From contig DATFDL010000046.1 of assembly GCA_035252155.1 (NCBI GenBank), positions 1-15,916 of the forward strand: a DNA stretch of 15,916 nt, in the 5' to 3' direction. The translations under genes were made by a program, and so were the position numbers. Position 1 is the stretch's first letter. Every line of letters starts with the position of its first letter. Source of the stretch: JAICLL01 sp035252155. Its GTDB lineage: Bacteria > Planctomycetota > Planctomycetia > Pirellulales > JAICIG01. Below the pieces are notes generated by a model. That model was given only the letters and a program-made list of their open reading frames with translations, had not been told where the DNA came from and did no database searches. Shown here in pieces: positions 1 through 7,060 of this stretch.

Positions 1-320
1 GATCGTGAAGCAAACGGCGAGCTAGCCCGCCACGGTGAGATCTCGCGGCGGTCGCCGCGCGCAGCCCGGTACGGGCGTCATAGAACAGCCAGGGGCAACG
101 CCCCTCGATCTAGGGCAACGATATCGGTCGTCAGCCCCAACGGGACGCCAGAAGCCGACTTCCACGATTGGGCGGTTCACCATACTCGCGCCCCGTTGGG
201 GCTAAGACGACGGCATCGGCGCGTGCCACCAGTGGCCTTGCCCCTGGCTGTTTTCCCAAGCCCCGTCGGGGCCGCCGGCCACGCCACGAAAATGAAGGCC
301 ATGCCAACGGGGGCGAAACC
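1..320. repeat. Repeat-rich upstream region with GCCCC/GGGGC palindromes, no confident gene
   Basis: This stretch contains several short G/C-block palindromes rather than a recognisable gene. AGGGGC and GCCCCT at 91-96 and 100-105 form a 6-bp stem with a 3-nt loop. AGCCCCAACGGGACG at 133-147 is an inverted copy, with one mismatch, of CGCCCCGTTGGGGCT at 189-203. Related blocks lie near 63-77 (AGCCCGGTACGGGCG) and 258-271 (AAGCCCCGTCGGGG). Arrays like this resemble extragenic repeats common in planctomycetes (inference from recall, not searched). One plus-strand frame is open from base 1 to the TGA at 322-324, which overlaps the hsdS ATG, but its product is Arg/Pro/Ala-rich and resembles no methyltransferase C-terminus. 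Confidence 0.55.
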
Positions 321-1514
321 ATGAGCCGTTGGGCGATGGTGCCGCTGGGCGAGGTCCTTCGCCATCGAAAAGAGTTCGTCGAGGTTGACGAGTTCCAAAC
401 ATACAAGAGATGCCGCGTGCAACTGCATGCGCAGGGCATTGTGCTTCGCGACTGCGTCACTGGCGCGGAAATAAAGACGAAAAAACAGCAAGTTTGCAGG
501 GCCGGCGAGTTCCTGGTTGCGGAGATTGACGCCAAGCTCGGAGGGTACGGCATCGTGCCCGACGAACTCGATGGCGCGATTGTCAGCGGTCACTATTTTC
601 TCTTCGGCATTGACGACGCGAAGCTCGACCGATCATTTCTCGGCCACTACGTAAAAACTCGCAGCTTCTTTGAGCAGGTCGCGGCGCAGGGATCGACCAA
701 CTACGCGGCGATTAGGCCGCAGTCCGTTCTACGGTACGCAATTCCTCTACCGGAGTCGCTAGCCGAACAGCGGCGCGTGGCCGCGCGACTTTCATCCCTC
801 GCACAGAAGCTCCAGGATGCCAACCGCCTGCGTCAGGACGCGATAAACGCGACTGTCGCTCTAGACGCGCGGTTTATAGGGTCGCTGATCAACACGGAGC
901 GATGGTCTGCGCTCTCGATGGAAGAGATTATCGGAAGTAAGAGATTGCAAAACGGCAGGTCGCTCAAGGCCGCAGCGAGTAGCTCAAGCATTCGTTGCCT
1001 GACCCTCGCGTCGATAAGGAATGGACGAGTTGACATCCGCGACACGAAGGCGATTCCAATGACTAAATCGGAGGCTGAGCCATTCCTTGTGCGCACGGAT
1101 GACGTCTTTGTAGTTCGTGGTAACGGCAGCAAGGACCTCGTTGGCCGCGCGGGCATCGTCCACGAAGCAGCCGAAAATGTCATTTTTCCTGATCTTCTGA
1201 TTCGCGTCCCTCTAGACCGAAGGCGCATCATTCCGCGTTTTTTCCTGTATGCTTGGAACTCGCCCCATGTTCGCGCTCAACTGGAGGATCTCGCCAAGAC
1301 GACTTCGGGAATTTGGAAAGTCAATCACGGGCACATCAGGTCGATCTCGGTTCCTACCCCTCCGCTTTCTGAGCAAGAGCAGCTCGTTTGCCACATCGAC
1401 CGATTCCGCGAACGCATGGGTATAGTCAGCACGATCCGTTATCGTAGCGCCGAGGAAATCCACGCACTAATGCCTGCGATTCTCGATCAAGCATTTCGTG
1501 AAGAACCTTCCTGA
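321..1514 (+). CDS. hsdS: Type I restriction-modification system specificity subunit (HsdS)
   Basis: The product is a 397-aa DNA-recognition subunit that would direct an HsdM methylase, and HsdR if present, to a bipartite target. It has the family's two-fold plan: TRD1 at about 1-140, a conserved spacer beginning IPLPESLAEQRRVAARL (141-157) with a helical stretch to about 185, TRD2 at about 195-343, and a second spacer VPTPPLSEQEQLVCHIDRF (344-362) with a C-terminal helix ending LMPAILDQAF. The repeated 'P-P-EQ' spacers are diagnostic, and the length is normal for HsdS. I chose ATG 321 because the open frame upstream runs through palindromic repeats, and residue 1 onward (MSRWAMVPLGEVL) matches a typical HsdS start. 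The Shine-Dalgarno is weak. ATG overlaps a TGA (ATGA) of an upstream open frame. No hsdM or hsdR is in the window, so hsdM may lie to the left or this may be a solitary specificity gene. Confidence 0.9.
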   Translation: MSRWAMVPLGEVLRHRKEFVEVDEFQTYKRCRVQLHAQGIVLRDCVTGAEIKTKKQQVCRAGEFLVAEIDAKLGGYGIVPDELDGAIVSGHYFLFGIDDAKLDRSFLGHYVKTRSFFEQVAAQGSTNYAAIRPQSVLRYAIPLPESLAEQRRVAARLSSLAQKLQDANRLRQDAINATVALDARFIGSLINTERWSALSMEEIIGSKRLQNGRSLKAAASSSSIRCLTLASIRNGRVDIRDTKAIPMTKSEAEPFLVRTDDVFVVRGNGSKDLVGRAGIVHEAAENVIFPDLLIRVPLDRRRIIPRFFLYAWNSPHVRAQLEDLAKTTSGIWKVNHGHIRSISVPTPPLSEQEQLVCHIDRFRERMGIVSTIRYRSAEEIHALMPAILDQAFREEPS

Positions 1515-1535
1515 ACTCGCCGGTAAGTGGGGTAG

Positions 1536-3857
1536 CTACTCTTTGGGTGATTCGCTCAACTCGGCCACGGCGACCCGAAGATTACGACTGATTTCGAAGC
1601 CGTGCGCGGCGGCGAGCAACACAGCACGAGCTCGCCTCGCCTCGGGCTCAGCGATCGCGGCCAGAATCGCAGGGCACGTGACGTCCGGAGACCGAAAGAG
1701 GAATCGACGTTCATCTACAGCTTTTTGCCAAAAGGTCTCGATGTACGGCAACATGAGAAGCCGGTACACGGTGTCATGCGGTAGAAACCATCGCAGCAGC
1801 TTATTGACGCAAGTAAGTTGGCAGTGCATCGCCTCGCTGAGGCTGGCGGAAGGCGTTGCAAGGATCAAGCCAAGCGTCTTCAGGGCTGACGCTGCTTCAT
1901 CCGTTCCTTGAATGGTCCGCACGCGTCCTAAGAACGGCGTAGCGTTTCCCTGTTCCTCGCTAGCAAGATCAAAGAACGCCGCGCTCGCTCGCCACATCTC
2001 AGGATCCACCCCGTTCTCCTCTGCTAGCTGGCGGCACGTCGCGGCAGCGCGGCGGCTCGCGTCGGCCGCGGCGCCGCGATCGCTGGTCGAGATCCTCGCA
2101 ATCCAAAGAGCTGCGGGCACCAATGCCGAAATTAGCGAAAAGCTGTCGGCGTGGCGCCGTTGGTCTGTACCCAGTTTTTTCAATTCCTCTTCCAAATCCA
2201 CTCCAATTCCGTCGGCGTTCTCACGCGTCAATGGTTTCATCGCATGGTGGACCTCAAGCGCGCGGCCGGCAAAGACACCGGCCTCAACGGCATCCTCCAA
2301 AGCCCCGCTGGCGAGTAATTCAGCGACGGAACTAATGCTGGCGATCGCCTGAACGAAAATTGCGCCAACGCGCCGCGATTCGCTGATTGCAAGTTTGGAC
2401 CAGTACGCAGCGTCGTTGACGTTTGACGCGGCTATACTGTACTCGCGCATCAATGAGAACAGCCCCGCTTCAGAGCCGGCGCGGTAAAAGTCGACTCGCT
2501 CGACCGAGAATCCTTTTGAAAAGAAGCCGCGGGAAGGCGCTACCCACGGTTCGCCGTCCATCGTATGTTCGGGTGCCCTCGCCTCCCTCGCCATCGAAGT
2601 GAGGAATCCGGCCGCATGGCCTATTAAGACAACGAGGTCCTTCCATACTCGACCCCGGGCTGGTGTTGCGAATAGTCGGCGCATGGCCGCGGAGAATTCC
2701 GGAAACGCGGCGATCGCACCAGCTTGGCCGCCATCAAGCTCGAAGCGTGAAACAGCATATTCAGCTAACGCACGCGCCGCCTCAAGCGTAGGAATGCCGA
2801 TCGAGGCCTCAGCCAAACGTCGCGCCCGCTCAACGTAGCGAAGCTCTTGCCGGTGAACACAGAGGTTTGCCGCGAGCAGGCAACGGAGTCGTTCGTGGTC
2901 CTGCCCAGAACCTCCGGCTGATAGAGCCATGTCGAGAATCGGCAATGCGAGATCACGTCGACCTTGATGGGCGTATGCACGGCCCCATGCGCCGTAGACT
3001 TTCAACTTTACAACGTCCGTGTTCGGCCACCGCGCAAGAGTCGCCTCGGCTATCGCTCGAATTGCATTAAGGTCGTTACGCTCGCCAAGAATGTCCACCA
3101 TCAATGCGGTGACCGTCGCCTCGAGACGAGGTTCGGCCAACCGCCGAGTGCGGTCGAGGATCTGCCGAAGCGTCTCGACAACGGCGTTCCAGTTCTGATC
3201 GGTCTTGGGCTTTTCATGCTCAAGGAGGTAAAGCTTGTTGGGCACAAGCCATACTCCATGCTCGCCGATGAACGAATTCCAGAAATTGGAAAGTTGCGGC
3301 CCAGACAGGGCCTCAACTGCATCAAGCCACTGGCGCAAAAGTTCTGGGGTGCCCAAGTCAGCGACGAGCATCCAGAGTAGGTCCGGGACTGCGACTCCGC
3401 CTAGCTGGATGTCTTCGCCCGTCGGACCTACGAGTTTTGACAATTGCGTGGCTCGGACAACGTAGCGCAGCGCCCGCGCTGGGTCTTCCTGCCGAAGGTG
3501 TCCCACAGCTTGTACGGCAAGGGCGATGACGCCCCAACCGTCGGCATCGGTCGCGGCCTCCAACAACCTGTCAATGTCGTGCAAGACATATGAAATGTCG
3601 AGCCGGAAGCGTGCGAACGCTGAAAGTTGGTACGCGCGCACGGTCAATCGCATGCCCACGTTCAGCTCATTTGGCAGCGGCGTTTCGCGCCATTTATCGA
3701 TTACCGAACCGAAGAGTTCCAGGTTCTGCTCTTTTTGGGCTGCGAAAAGTAACAGCAGGTAAAGAGTCGCAGCCCTGCCGAACTCGCGGGCTTCGAGGTT
3801 GTAGATGATGGCGCTCGCAGTCGTACTGGTCCATGCGCCCTTTATCCGTGATTGCAT
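1536..3857 (-). CDS. C-terminal alpha-helical repeat (TPR-like) sensor part of an interrupted STAND nuclease
   Basis: This frame encodes about 770 aa of almost continuous amphipathic helices rich in Ala, Leu and Arg, such as AIIYNLEAREFGRAATLYLL near its start and later A-E-A-R-A-L-A patterns. That is typical of the TPR-like sensor half of STAND proteins. No catalytic motif is visible. The coordinates use the first ATG (3857). The frame opens with a TTG at 3899, and coherent sequence begins only at about 3821, exactly where the nuclease-NTPase frame upstream loses coherence. The simplest reading is that this is not a separate gene but the 3' part of one gene of about 1,420 codons (5793 to 1536) split by a +1 shift. 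The TAG at 1536-1538 lies 21 bp from the end of convergent hsdS. In Avs proteins this region binds phage structural proteins; that role here is inference. Confidence 0.8.
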   Translation of the reverse strand: MQSRIKGAWTSTTASAIIYNLEAREFGRAATLYLLLLFAAQKEQNLELFGSVIDKWRETPLPNELNVGMRLTVRAYQLSAFARFRLDISYVLHDIDRLLEAATDADGWGVIALAVQAVGHLRQEDPARALRYVVRATQLSKLVGPTGEDIQLGGVAVPDLLWMLVADLGTPELLRQWLDAVEALSGPQLSNFWNSFIGEHGVWLVPNKLYLLEHEKPKTDQNWNAVVETLRQILDRTRRLAEPRLEATVTALMVDILGERNDLNAIRAIAEATLARWPNTDVVKLKVYGAWGRAYAHQGRRDLALPILDMALSAGGSGQDHERLRCLLAANLCVHRQELRYVERARRLAEASIGIPTLEAARALAEYAVSRFELDGGQAGAIAAFPEFSAAMRRLFATPARGRVWKDLVVLIGHAAGFLTSMAREARAPEHTMDGEPWVAPSRGFFSKGFSVERVDFYRAGSEAGLFSLMREYSIAASNVNDAAYWSKLAISESRRVGAIFVQAIASISSVAELLASGALEDAVEAGVFAGRALEVHHAMKPLTRENADGIGVDLEEELKKLGTDQRRHADSFSLISALVPAALWIARISTSDRGAAADASRRAAATCRQLAEENGVDPEMWRASAAFFDLASEEQGNATPFLGRVRTIQGTDEAASALKTLGLILATPSASLSEAMHCQLTCVNKLLRWFLPHDTVYRLLMLPYIETFWQKAVDERRFLFRSPDVTCPAILAAIAEPEARRARAVLLAAAHGFEISRNLRVAVAELSESPKE

Positions 3858-5793
3858 CCGCCAACGCTCGGTGACAATCAATTCGAACCGCTGGCGCAAG
3901 CTCGGTCTTTCCGAGTGGCTTTACCAACGGCGAAACCACGAAGCGCAGATTCGTATCGCGCTGCACCCATGTGCCCAGGATCTCGTTAAAGCGCTCGAGT
4001 GGGCGATCCACGCTCGGAAGAACGTCGGCGAGCGTTGGTACGCTCGACTGCTCAAACGGACCGAAAATAAGGGTGAGCCTATACAACAAATCCCGCGACG
4101 GAACCGCCAGCGTGCGAGTCAGCCTATCGATCACCTCTGGCAATACGCGACTTGTGTGGTCGCCGCGAAGCAGCGAGTCAATGTCTTCATCGCGGAACCG
4201 CCAGCTCCGCTTTGCAAGGAACTCTGCAGTCGCAGCCAGCAACAGTGGATGCCCGCCGGCGAGACGGTTTAGGAACTTAGCTTGGCCGCTTTCCAAAAAC
4301 GGACTGTCGGCACTGAATGCACGGAATAGGTCTTGTGCCTCGTCGTCGGTGAACGACGGTGCCGCGCAATCGTGTACGAGTGCATCGCCGAGATACTCCC
4401 GAATCGTCAACGGCAGTTCGAACTGGCTAGTCGAAAGAATTCGCACGTGCGCCTCACGCGCGTAGCGCGCGAATAAGGCTAGCCTATCGGCGAAGCGGTC
4501 ATCGGAACCGATACGTGGAACGTCGTCGAGAACGATCAATGACCCGGGGCCCACCGCAGACAGTGCGGCGGCGTACCGTTCGGTCGGGTGTTGGTGGCTT
4601 TTGGACCCACCCAACGCGGACATCGCAGCGTCTAGCACCGACAGCGCTTCAGCGCTCGTTTGGAAATGGCGGAATCGGATCCACGCGCAGTTGCGGTGTC
4701 CTGCGGCGATGCGAATCGCAAGTTGACTCTTGCCTACGTCAGGGCCGCCATGCATCGACAGCCAGACGGTCACTTCGCGCAGTGTATTGAGTTGATCGAC
4801 GGTGGTCTGCCTCGGTGATAGCCGAGCGACGTTTTTAGGTACCGTAAGATCGAGAGGGCAGTCAGCTACGTAGAGATGCGCCGAGGGCGCGTGCTGAAAC
4901 AGGACCCTCTCCAGTCGCGCTCCGAGCGCTAAGACGCTATCCTCTACTTGGTCAAGCCGGTTGCCGTGCGCCGCGACGACGTTGCGCAGGACACTAAGCG
5001 TTTCTCGGTCCTCTGCGGGCAATGTCGGTTGACCGAGAACCGCCGTCCTTTGCTCAACTGTGAGACGCTTGATTCCCGCTGTGCTGAGAAGCCGACTCAC
5101 GTAAAAAAATAGGCGCTCGTAAACCGCTTGCGCTTCTGTTTGGCTACTCGCGATCCCGTGCGATTCGATCTTCTTATGAAGGTGGCCCACGATGTCCGAC
5201 GCACTCGGTCTGCTCGTGCGCCACTCGAATTGCTCAATGAATGTTCGAAAACCGTCCGTGCTCTCGGTCGTTAGGAATGCCTGCCAGTCGGTCCAAGTCG
5301 ATCCCGGTATCGGCTCAGGCCTCGGCAGCTTCGTTAAGAACTCACGCAATTGGCAAGCTGCCTCCGAAGCGTCCCCATCGCGAAGTTCGTGCGACCTGAT
5401 CTGCTCCCAGATTGTGATGCCGGGAAGCCGCTCTGGAAACGGACTCAATTGCTCCGCACCTGCCGCCGCGTTCGTCAAGAATTTGAACCGCAGGTGAACG
5501 CTTGGATTCAGCCTGCGATGGTCCCAGAAGTTGACCATCGCTTCGATGGCAGCCGGGGTGCGTAGCGTAATATTGTTTTCTCGGTGCTTGACCTGCTGCA
5601 GGAGGCGTGACTCAACGTCGGCGCGCGAACGCTCCCCAATTAGGCGGCTGACCAAGTCAATGTCTTCACCCCGTTCAAGCTCTAAAAGCTCACCGGCATT
5701 GAGATCAAGCCACGTATCGACCGTCTCATCGATCTGGAATACGTAGCCGCGAATTACGGCATAGGCATCTCTATCTCGAGGCACCTGGAACAT
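3694..5793 (-). CDS. N-terminal part of a candidate anti-phage STAND NTPase: DUF4297/Cap4-like nuclease plus NB-ARC-like ATPase
   Basis: Numbered from ATG 5793; an in-frame TTG at 5802 is a less likely start. Residues about 5-115 look like a DUF4297/Cap4-type PD-(D/E)xK nuclease: an aromatic-rich Y-x-FQ start, then ERGEDID (41-46) and QVKH (67-70), followed by FLTNAAAG. The acidic cluster and Q-x-K are the expected catalytic pieces. After a helical linker comes a STAND NTPase: Walker A GGPDVGKSQLA (about 349-359), Walker B SLIVLDDVP (about 418-426), a sensor-like RILSTSQ (about 451-457) and GGHPLLLA (about 513-520), then a winged-helix-like stretch. Homology-like sequence stops near residue 657 (base about 3823). 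The last 45 residues to the TGA at 3694 are out-of-frame readthrough. Sensing and DNA-cleavage roles come from the Avs/Cap4 families. A GGGG about 10 nt upstream is the only Shine-Dalgarno candidate. Confidence 0.85.
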   Translation of the reverse strand: MFQVPRDRDAYAVIRGYVFQIDETVDTWLDLNAGELLELERGEDIDLVSRLIGERSRADVESRLLQQVKHRENNITLRTPAAIEAMVNFWDHRRLNPSVHLRFKFLTNAAAGAEQLSPFPERLPGITIWEQIRSHELRDGDASEAACQLREFLTKLPRPEPIPGSTWTDWQAFLTTESTDGFRTFIEQFEWRTSRPSASDIVGHLHKKIESHGIASSQTEAQAVYERLFFYVSRLLSTAGIKRLTVEQRTAVLGQPTLPAEDRETLSVLRNVVAAHGNRLDQVEDSVLALGARLERVLFQHAPSAHLYVADCPLDLTVPKNVARLSPRQTTVDQLNTLREVTVWLSMHGGPDVGKSQLAIRIAAGHRNCAWIRFRHFQTSAEALSVLDAAMSALGGSKSHQHPTERYAAALSAVGPGSLIVLDDVPRIGSDDRFADRLALFARYAREAHVRILSTSQFELPLTIREYLGDALVHDCAAPSFTDDEAQDLFRAFSADSPFLESGQAKFLNRLAGGHPLLLAATAEFLAKRSWRFRDEDIDSLLRGDHTSRVLPEVIDRLTRTLAVPSRDLLYRLTLIFGPFEQSSVPTLADVLPSVDRPLERFNEILGTWVQRDTNLRFVVSPLVKPLGKTELAPAVRIDCHRALADAITDKGRMDQYDCERHHLQPRSPRVRQGCDSLPAVTFRSPKRAEPGTLRFGNR

Positions 5794-5970
5794 ACACGAC
5801 AACCCCGTTTGGCCAAGATAAAAATGAACCTTAGCAGACTGTCAGAACAACGCAAGCGCGCCGCCAGAAACACGGTCGAGCAAATCCCGCGGCAGTTGCA
5901 ATCGGCATCGCACGGCGTTTCAATGACAGATGCCAGTCGTTCACCGCCGAGCAGCATCGCTACGCCGCCT
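5794..5970. other. Spacer upstream of the STAND gene, no confident gene
   Basis: This spacer of about 180 bp should hold the promoter of the minus-strand STAND gene, but I cannot pick out a convincing -35/-10 pair. A plus-strand open frame runs through it from ATG 5824 in phase with the decayed gene that starts at 5971. It lacks a Shine-Dalgarno and its product is low-complexity Ser/Pro/Arg, so I do not treat it as an N-terminal extension. Confidence 0.35.
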
Positions 5971-6322
5971 ATGAGCAACGAAACTCGCTCAACCCCGTTT
6001 GAACAAATCGACGCGGCCTTTTTGGGCGTCGCGGAAGCGCTGCCGCGCCTGCCGTAGTGGCATGACGCGGTTCGTAAGCTCGGGCCGGCCACGCCCGACG
6101 ACACGCGATTGGCCGTCTATCAGGCCGTGCGCGCTTGGGGGTTCGCTGTCGAAGGAGGAAGGCGAGTTTTTAGTGCTGTTCACTGTCGACCACCTTTTGG
6201 CCCGCACATCCAGGTTCGAGCGAGTACCGATGGAAGACCGCCTCGCTCGTCTGGGCGAGATCAGCAATGCCGCGCGAGAGAAGCGCGTAAGCGGCGAAGA
6301 TGCGGCGGCCGACGACGACTAA
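5971..6322 (+). pseudogene. Decayed small hypothetical gene (one nonsense codon, one frameshift)
   Basis: Read with two repairs, this gives a coherent protein of about 116 aa: MSNETRSTPFEQIDAAF..., then ALPRLP-(stop)-WHDAVRKLGPATPDD, then LAVYQAVRA, a frame change, and GSLSKEEGEFLVLFTVDHLL..., ending in an acidic tail ADDD before TAA at 6320-6322. The in-frame TAG at 6055-6057 sits where GAG (Glu) would give the natural-looking 'LPEWHDAV'. The frame then moves by +1 within the run of T and G at about 6134-6141. The predicted fold is helical and acidic, resembling a small hypothetical family I associate with planctomycetes; I cannot name a function. No clear Shine-Dalgarno precedes ATG 5971. 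Two lesions in so short a frame argue for true decay rather than sequencing error. Alternatively it is coincidental open frame in GC-rich DNA. Confidence 0.5.
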
Positions 6323-6458
6323 AATGCAAAACGAACTTTAACCGTGGAACCGATCGCGCGCGAGGGGCGTCTATCAAGTAAGCGGCCGATTTTCTTGCGG
6401 TCGCGGCCCCTTGGTGCCTCGCGTCTTGGACATCTGCGAGGAAGTCGAAAAACCCGCG

Positions 6459-6708
6459 GAAAACCCACCAAGCCAGTTTTTTGGGATCATGCGGAGAGAG
6501 GCGGCGGAAGGCGAGGGGGCGACAAGGCGAGAGCGCGAGGGGGCCGACACGCCGAGGGCCTGATAGCGAGTCGCAGCAGGATCGAAACGCAACGCGCGTC
6601 GGCCAGCCTGGAAGATGTGTGATTATGCGTAATGGGACATGTCCCGTATGCATAGTGCCAACCTTGGCATTACGCATTTTTCAGCCAGAAAACCCACCAA
6701 GCCAGTTT
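6459..6708. repeat. 21-bp direct repeat, two copies 229 bp apart
   Basis: G followed by AAAACCCACCAAGCCAGTTT occurs at 6459-6479 and again, identically, at 6688-6708. Flanking sequence differs (GCG versus CCA before, TTT versus GGC after), so this is not simply a long duplication. The DNA between the copies contains the nested palindrome at 6625-6677. Two exact copies of 21 bp are not expected by chance at this distance. Possibilities are fragments of a dispersed extragenic repeat or boundaries left by an insertion. Confidence 0.8.
6625..6677. repeat. Nested palindrome / potential cruciform
   Basis: Outer arms ATGCGTAATG (6625-6634) and CATTACGCAT (6668-6677) are perfect inverted copies. Between them sit a perfect 12-bp palindrome GGGACATGTCCC (6634-6645), ATGCAT (6648-6653), and TGCCAA-CC-TTGGCA (6656-6669). 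The arrangement could fold as a three-armed structure. There is no following T-tract on either strand long enough to call it a terminator. Confidence 0.7.
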
Positions 6709-6790
6709 GGCGTTACAACACAGGGAGAGAGGCAGAAGAAAGAGGCCAGAGGTCGGAGGCCAGAGTTCAGCGAGCGCCGCTGGCGGCGCG

Positions 6791-6822
6791 TCGGCAAACT
6801 GAGACATGCCTCAGTTTGCCGA
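6791..6822. repeat. 13-bp stem palindrome
   Basis: TCGGCAAACTGAG (6791-6803) pairs perfectly with CTCAGTTTGCCGA (6810-6822) across a 6-nt loop, ACATGC. Its core TGAGACATGCCTCA is related to the cores of the neighbouring palindromes at 6633-6646 and 6857-6870. Confidence 0.8.
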
Positions 6823-6852
6823 AAACTGCGACGAGTCGCGGTCTTCGCAACA

Positions 6853-6874
6853 AAACTCGGACTAGTCCCAGTTT
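6853..6874. repeat. 22-bp palindrome with one mismatched pair
   Basis: AAACTCGGACT and AGTCCCAGTTT are inverted copies apart from one C/C pair (6858 versus 6869). The outer AAACT/AGTTT matches the stem of the palindrome at 6791-6822 and the inner GGACTAGTCC resembles GGGACATGTCCC at 6634-6645. It belongs to the same small repeat family. Confidence 0.75.
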
Positions 6875-6911
6875 GATCGTTGAGGAGGAAGTCGTTGCGA
6901 GGAAACGTTGG

Positions 6912-7060
6912 CCCTCACCTGGCCTCTCCGCAGCGGGAAAGGAATGCCGCGCGGGACGCAAGGTCGGAGAAGAAGCCCCTCACCTCGCCTCTGCCAACGG
7001 GAGAGGAATGCCGCGCGGGACGCAAACCCGCGGAAAAGAAGCTCGTCGCCCGGCCTCTCC
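6912..7060. repeat. Imperfect tandem repeat, about 65-bp unit, two good copies and a degenerate third
   Basis: Copy 1 begins CCCTCACCTGGCCTCT at 6912 and copy 2 begins CCCTCACCTCGCCTCT at 6977. Both continue through GGAATGCCGCGCGGGACGCA (6941-6960 and 7005-7024, identical) to an AGAAG or AAGAAG ending. A third, diverged start (CTCGTCGCCCGGCCTCTCCC) follows at about 7041. Inside copy 2, CCTCTGCC-AAC-GGGAGAGG (6988-7006) can form a hairpin with one mismatch. The phase changes by one base between the 5' and 3' halves of the unit, so a fixed coding repeat is unlikely. Confidence 0.75.

Noticed and set aside
1..250. CRISPR array from the recurring GCCCC/GGGGC blocks
   Set aside because: The repeats vary in sequence, spacing and orientation and are palindromic. 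There are no uniform spacers and no cas genes.
168..320. Longer N-terminus for HsdS from ATG 168
   Set aside because: The extra 51 residues are translated from GCCCC/GGGGC palindromes and are Arg/Gly/Pro-rich. HsdS-like sequence starts at ATG 321.
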